From the NCBI GenBank assembly GCA_947387485.1, contig CANDNT010000002.1, positions 372,001 to 436,000 on the forward strand: a stretch of 64,000 nt of DNA. Reading direction: 5' to 3'. The stretch's first letter is position 1; every line of letters begins with the position of its first letter. Source of the stretch: Aquimarina rhabdastrellae. GTDB lineage: Bacteria > Bacteroidota > Bacteroidia > Flavobacteriales > Flavobacteriaceae. Under the pieces are notes generated by a model, which was not told the origin of the DNA, searched no databases, and was given only the letters and a program-made list of their open reading frames with translations. Below, in pieces: positions 62,046-64,000 of the stretch. Position numbers and translations under genes: made by a program.

Positions 62046-62701
62046 GATAGTGCCGCAACCGTTGCATGAAGGAAATATAGTCTTGAGATTGGCTCTGCAA
62101 TGACGCAGGAAGGAATTCTAGTCTTGAGATTGGCTCTGCAATGACACAGGAAGGAAATATAGTGTTGAGATTGGCTCTGCAATGACGCAGGAAGGAATTC
62201 TAGTCTTGAGATTGGCTCTGCAATGACACAGGAAGGAAATATAGTGTTGAGATTGGCTCTGCAATGACGCAGGAAGGAATTCTAGTCTTGAGATTGGCTC
62301 TGCAATGACACAGGAAGGAAATATAGTGTTGAGATTGGCTCTGCAATGACGCAGGAAGGAATTCTAGTCTTGAGATTGGCTCTGCAATGACACAGGAAGG
62401 AAATATAGTGTTGAGATTGGCTCTGCAATGACGCAGGAAGGAATTCTAGTCTTGAGATTGGCTCTGCAATGACACAGGAAGGAAATATAGTGTTGAGATT
62501 GGCTCTGCAATGACGCAGGAAAGAATTATAGCCTTGAGATTGGCTCTGCAACGACGCATGAAGGAAATATAGTCTTGAGATTAGCTCTGCAACGACGCAG
62601 GAAGGAATTCTAGTCTTGAGATTGACTCTGCAATGATGCAGGAAGAGATTCTAGTCTCGAGATGGACTCCATAACGATGCAAAAGTTATTTATCATAAGT
62701 A
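62046..62701. repeat. tandem array of a 41-bp unit, alternating in an 82-bp pattern
   Basis: The unit begins GATTGGCTCTGCAATGAC and recurs every 41 bases from 62087 (62128, 62169, 62210 and so on), with a partial copy at 62046 and about 16 units in all. Two variants alternate (GACGCAGGAAGGAATTCTAGTCTTGA and GACACAGGAAGGAAATATAGTGTTGA, each described here in part), making an 82-bp higher-order unit that is nearly identical in the middle and decayed at both ends. Its reverse complement contains GTCATTGCAGAGCCAATCTC, related to dispersed GTCATTGCGAG-type repeats. Reading frames inside it are artefacts. The rest of the gap (61929-62837) holds no gene. Confidence 0.9.
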
Positions 62702-62837
62702 TCACTTTTGGGAGAATTATCTTATAAACTACTGAAAAGACTGCAATACTGTAATTATATAGAGAAGAGTTCGCTAAGATTTTTTTAGATTTATAAACAA
62801 TACACGAGAAATACACCTAATGGAGTATGATTATTGA

Positions 62838-63683
62838 ATGGTATTAACAATGGAAGAGAAAAACATAGAAATACATGAAACGGCCTTTGTTACTTCGTCG
62901 TTTAGAGCTTTTGATGAAAAATTAAGTCAGGATACATTTTCGAAATTATGGCACAATTCAAAAACCGAAAAATGGATTGAAGAATATCTTAGTCAAGTTT
63001 CTTCTGAAGAAACATATACACATTGTTTACGAAATAGATATTTTCTAGAAGCAATAAAAGAATTGGTAGCACAAGAAAAGATCGAAGTACTTATCAATTT
63101 TGGAAGTGGATTTAGCATGTATCCCTTTTTGCTTAACGAAAACTTGCTGCATATAGAAATTGATAAACCTGAAATAGTTGAGTACAAGAAAAAGAAACTA
63201 GAACAATGGCAAAAAAATAAGGAATTACCTAAAAGAGATATTCGGTTTATAGGCGTTGATTTTAGTACTAATTATAAAGACACATTATTACAAGAAATCA
63301 CTTCAATAGTAACTTCTAAGCCTAGTTTTATTCTTATAGAAGGAGTTTTGTTTTTTTTGGATAAGGAAGAAACTGATAGACTGTTTAATTTTTTTGATTT
63401 AATACAGCATAAAGGGGATTATGTAGGTAGTGCATCTTTTCCAGATACCTTAAAAGAAACTGTAGCATTTAAAAACTTAATAAGCTTTTTTAATAAAAAA
63501 GTGGCTAAAACTAATGAGAATGACTTCCAAACGATCGAAGATGAATATTACCAAACGATAAAGAATTATAAGTTGATTGACCATCAGGATTATTTTAGTC
63601 TTTCTGCAAAATATAACAATGCAGTTAAACAAGGTAAAGAACTGATATTGAATGAGAATTTTTATATTTTAAAAAAACAGTAA
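62838..63683 (+). CDS. LCMT-family SAM-dependent methyltransferase
   Basis: This 281-residue protein resembles the leucine carboxyl methyltransferase (PPM1/LCMT) family: VTSSFRAFDEKLSQDTF, CLRNRYFLEAIKELV, NFGSGFSMYPFLL (SAM loop), HIEIDKPEIVEYKKKKL and ILIEGVLFFLDKEE. Bacterial members modify small molecules, often polyketide or natural-product acids. ATG 62838 and ATG 62850 are both possible starts. No natural-product genes are visible in the adjacent window. It lies 27 bases before a truncated ankyrin gene and after the tandem repeat. Confidence 0.87.
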   Translation: MVLTMEEKNIEIHETAFVTSSFRAFDEKLSQDTFSKLWHNSKTEKWIEEYLSQVSSEETYTHCLRNRYFLEAIKELVAQEKIEVLINFGSGFSMYPFLLNENLLHIEIDKPEIVEYKKKKLEQWQKNKELPKRDIRFIGVDFSTNYKDTLLQEITSIVTSKPSFILIEGVLFFLDKEETDRLFNFFDLIQHKGDYVGSASFPDTLKETVAFKNLISFFNKKVAKTNENDFQTIEDEYYQTIKNYKLIDHQDYFSLSAKYNNAVKQGKELILNENFYILKKQ

Positions 63684-63709
63684 CTATTCCTAGATCGTAT
63701 ATACTAATA

Positions 63710-64000
63710 ATGAATAAGGAAAAAGAACAAGATTTTATTAAAGCTATTTCATATTACTGTAGTACGGAGAAAGTAGCTGTTTTTCTTAAAGAATTTGATA
63801 TTAATCATCGATTTAGTAATGGAACAACACCACTTATGATAGCAGTAACCCCAGATCTGTTTGGGGATCATAATAGTGCTAAAGCCATTTTAAACATGGT
63901 TGATTTTTTAATAGCTAACGGAGCAGATAAAAATATACTTGATCACGAGGGATTGAAGGCAGAGGATTATGCTAAAAGATTAATTGATAAAAACTGGAAA
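63710..64000 (+). CDS. ankyrin-repeat protein, truncated by the window end
   Basis: The first 97 codons are present, beginning MNKEKEQDFIKAISYYCSTE. Ankyrin-like repeats are seen: NGTTPLMIAVTPDLF and VDFLIANGADKNILDHEGLKAEDYA, ending at the window border. Ankyrin proteins bind other proteins; nothing more can be said. It starts 26 bases after the LCMT-type methyltransferase, so a shared transcript is plausible. Confidence 0.8.
   Translation, partial: MNKEKEQDFIKAISYYCSTEKVAVFLKEFDINHRFSNGTTPLMIAVTPDLFGDHNSAKAILNMVDFLIANGADKNILDHEGLKAEDYAKRLIDKNWK

Noticed and set aside
62282..62551. 89-codon open frame on the minus strand in the tandem array
   Set aside because: It consists wholly of the 41-bp repeat (recurring QSQSQ / CHCRANL motifs) and has no independent coding signal.
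62046..62701. Possible CRISPR array
   Set aside because: The units are contiguous 41-bp copies with no unique spacers, and no cas gene is near.

Overview
The window is AT-rich DNA from a member of the Bacteroidota, most likely a marine Flavobacteriaceae. The signs are a gliding-motility lipoprotein (GldH), proteins with type IX secretion (T9SS) sorting domains, a MoxR/Bat aerotolerance operon, promoters of the Bacteroidota TTG/TAnnTTTG type, few Shine-Dalgarno sequences and a RicT/PSP1-type protein. No rRNA, tRNA, CRISPR array or insertion sequence was recognised.

Layout. 1-5.3 kb: the end of dprA, an NTF2-like protein, gpsA, a lipoprotein, and amino-acid catabolism genes (3-hydroxyanthranilate dioxygenase, antiquitin-type aldehyde dehydrogenase). 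5.3-11.5 kb: a large T9SS-secreted protein, a zinc-ribbon membrane protein with an SPFH/GYF protein, and a MarR regulator beside a pair of mirrored palindromes. 11.7-16.2 kb: a short transcription unit, then a PcfJ-RtcB-(structured RNA)-TPR-PrfH block that fits RNA repair and rescue of damaged ribosomes. 16.2-21.5 kb: a RiPP-like (ribosomal peptide) locus with two small precursor-like peptides, an M50 membrane protease with a PqqD-like N-terminus, a ureohydrolase of probable peptide-arginase type, an LpxL-like acyltransferase and a secreted carboxypeptidase-regulatory-like protein. 21.5-24.3 kb: a phosphoesterase, an AlbA_2 protein and an SDR. 24.5-34.3 kb: the MoxR/BatA-E operon with a flavodoxin-like gene inside it. 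34.8-42.4 kb: a SulP transporter, a LytS/LytTR two-component pair, two paralogous secreted proteins and CvpA. 42.4-47.5 kb: a RelE-type toxin-antitoxin pair, a CREST-type membrane protein, pheS, trpS and plsC. 47.6-51.8 kb: an ECF sigma factor operon, recA, and a separate small-peptide transcription unit carrying the same ECF-type promoter. 51.8-59.4 kb: trhO, a RicT-like protein, gldH, PBP1A, and scoA-peroxiredoxin-scoB. 59.5-64 kb: an accessory stretch with repeat remnants, a PIF1-like helicase, a 41-bp tandem array, an LCMT-type methyltransferase and a truncated ankyrin protein.

The most novel candidate is the 17.0-21.5 kb operon. A 49-residue precursor with one arginine in its presumed core is followed by an enzyme with all six ureohydrolase metal ligands and then by an LpxL-family acyltransferase. 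The simplest reading is a lipidated, ornithine-containing RiPP: arginine is converted to ornithine and a fatty acid is attached. That is inference from gene families and order. The second notable point is an ECF regulon visible in the sequence: ACGCAACC-N15-CATCTAC occurs once before the lipoprotein/sigma/membrane-protein operon and once before an otherwise unannotated 28-residue, Cys-containing peptide gene with a very strong ribosome binding site and its own terminator.
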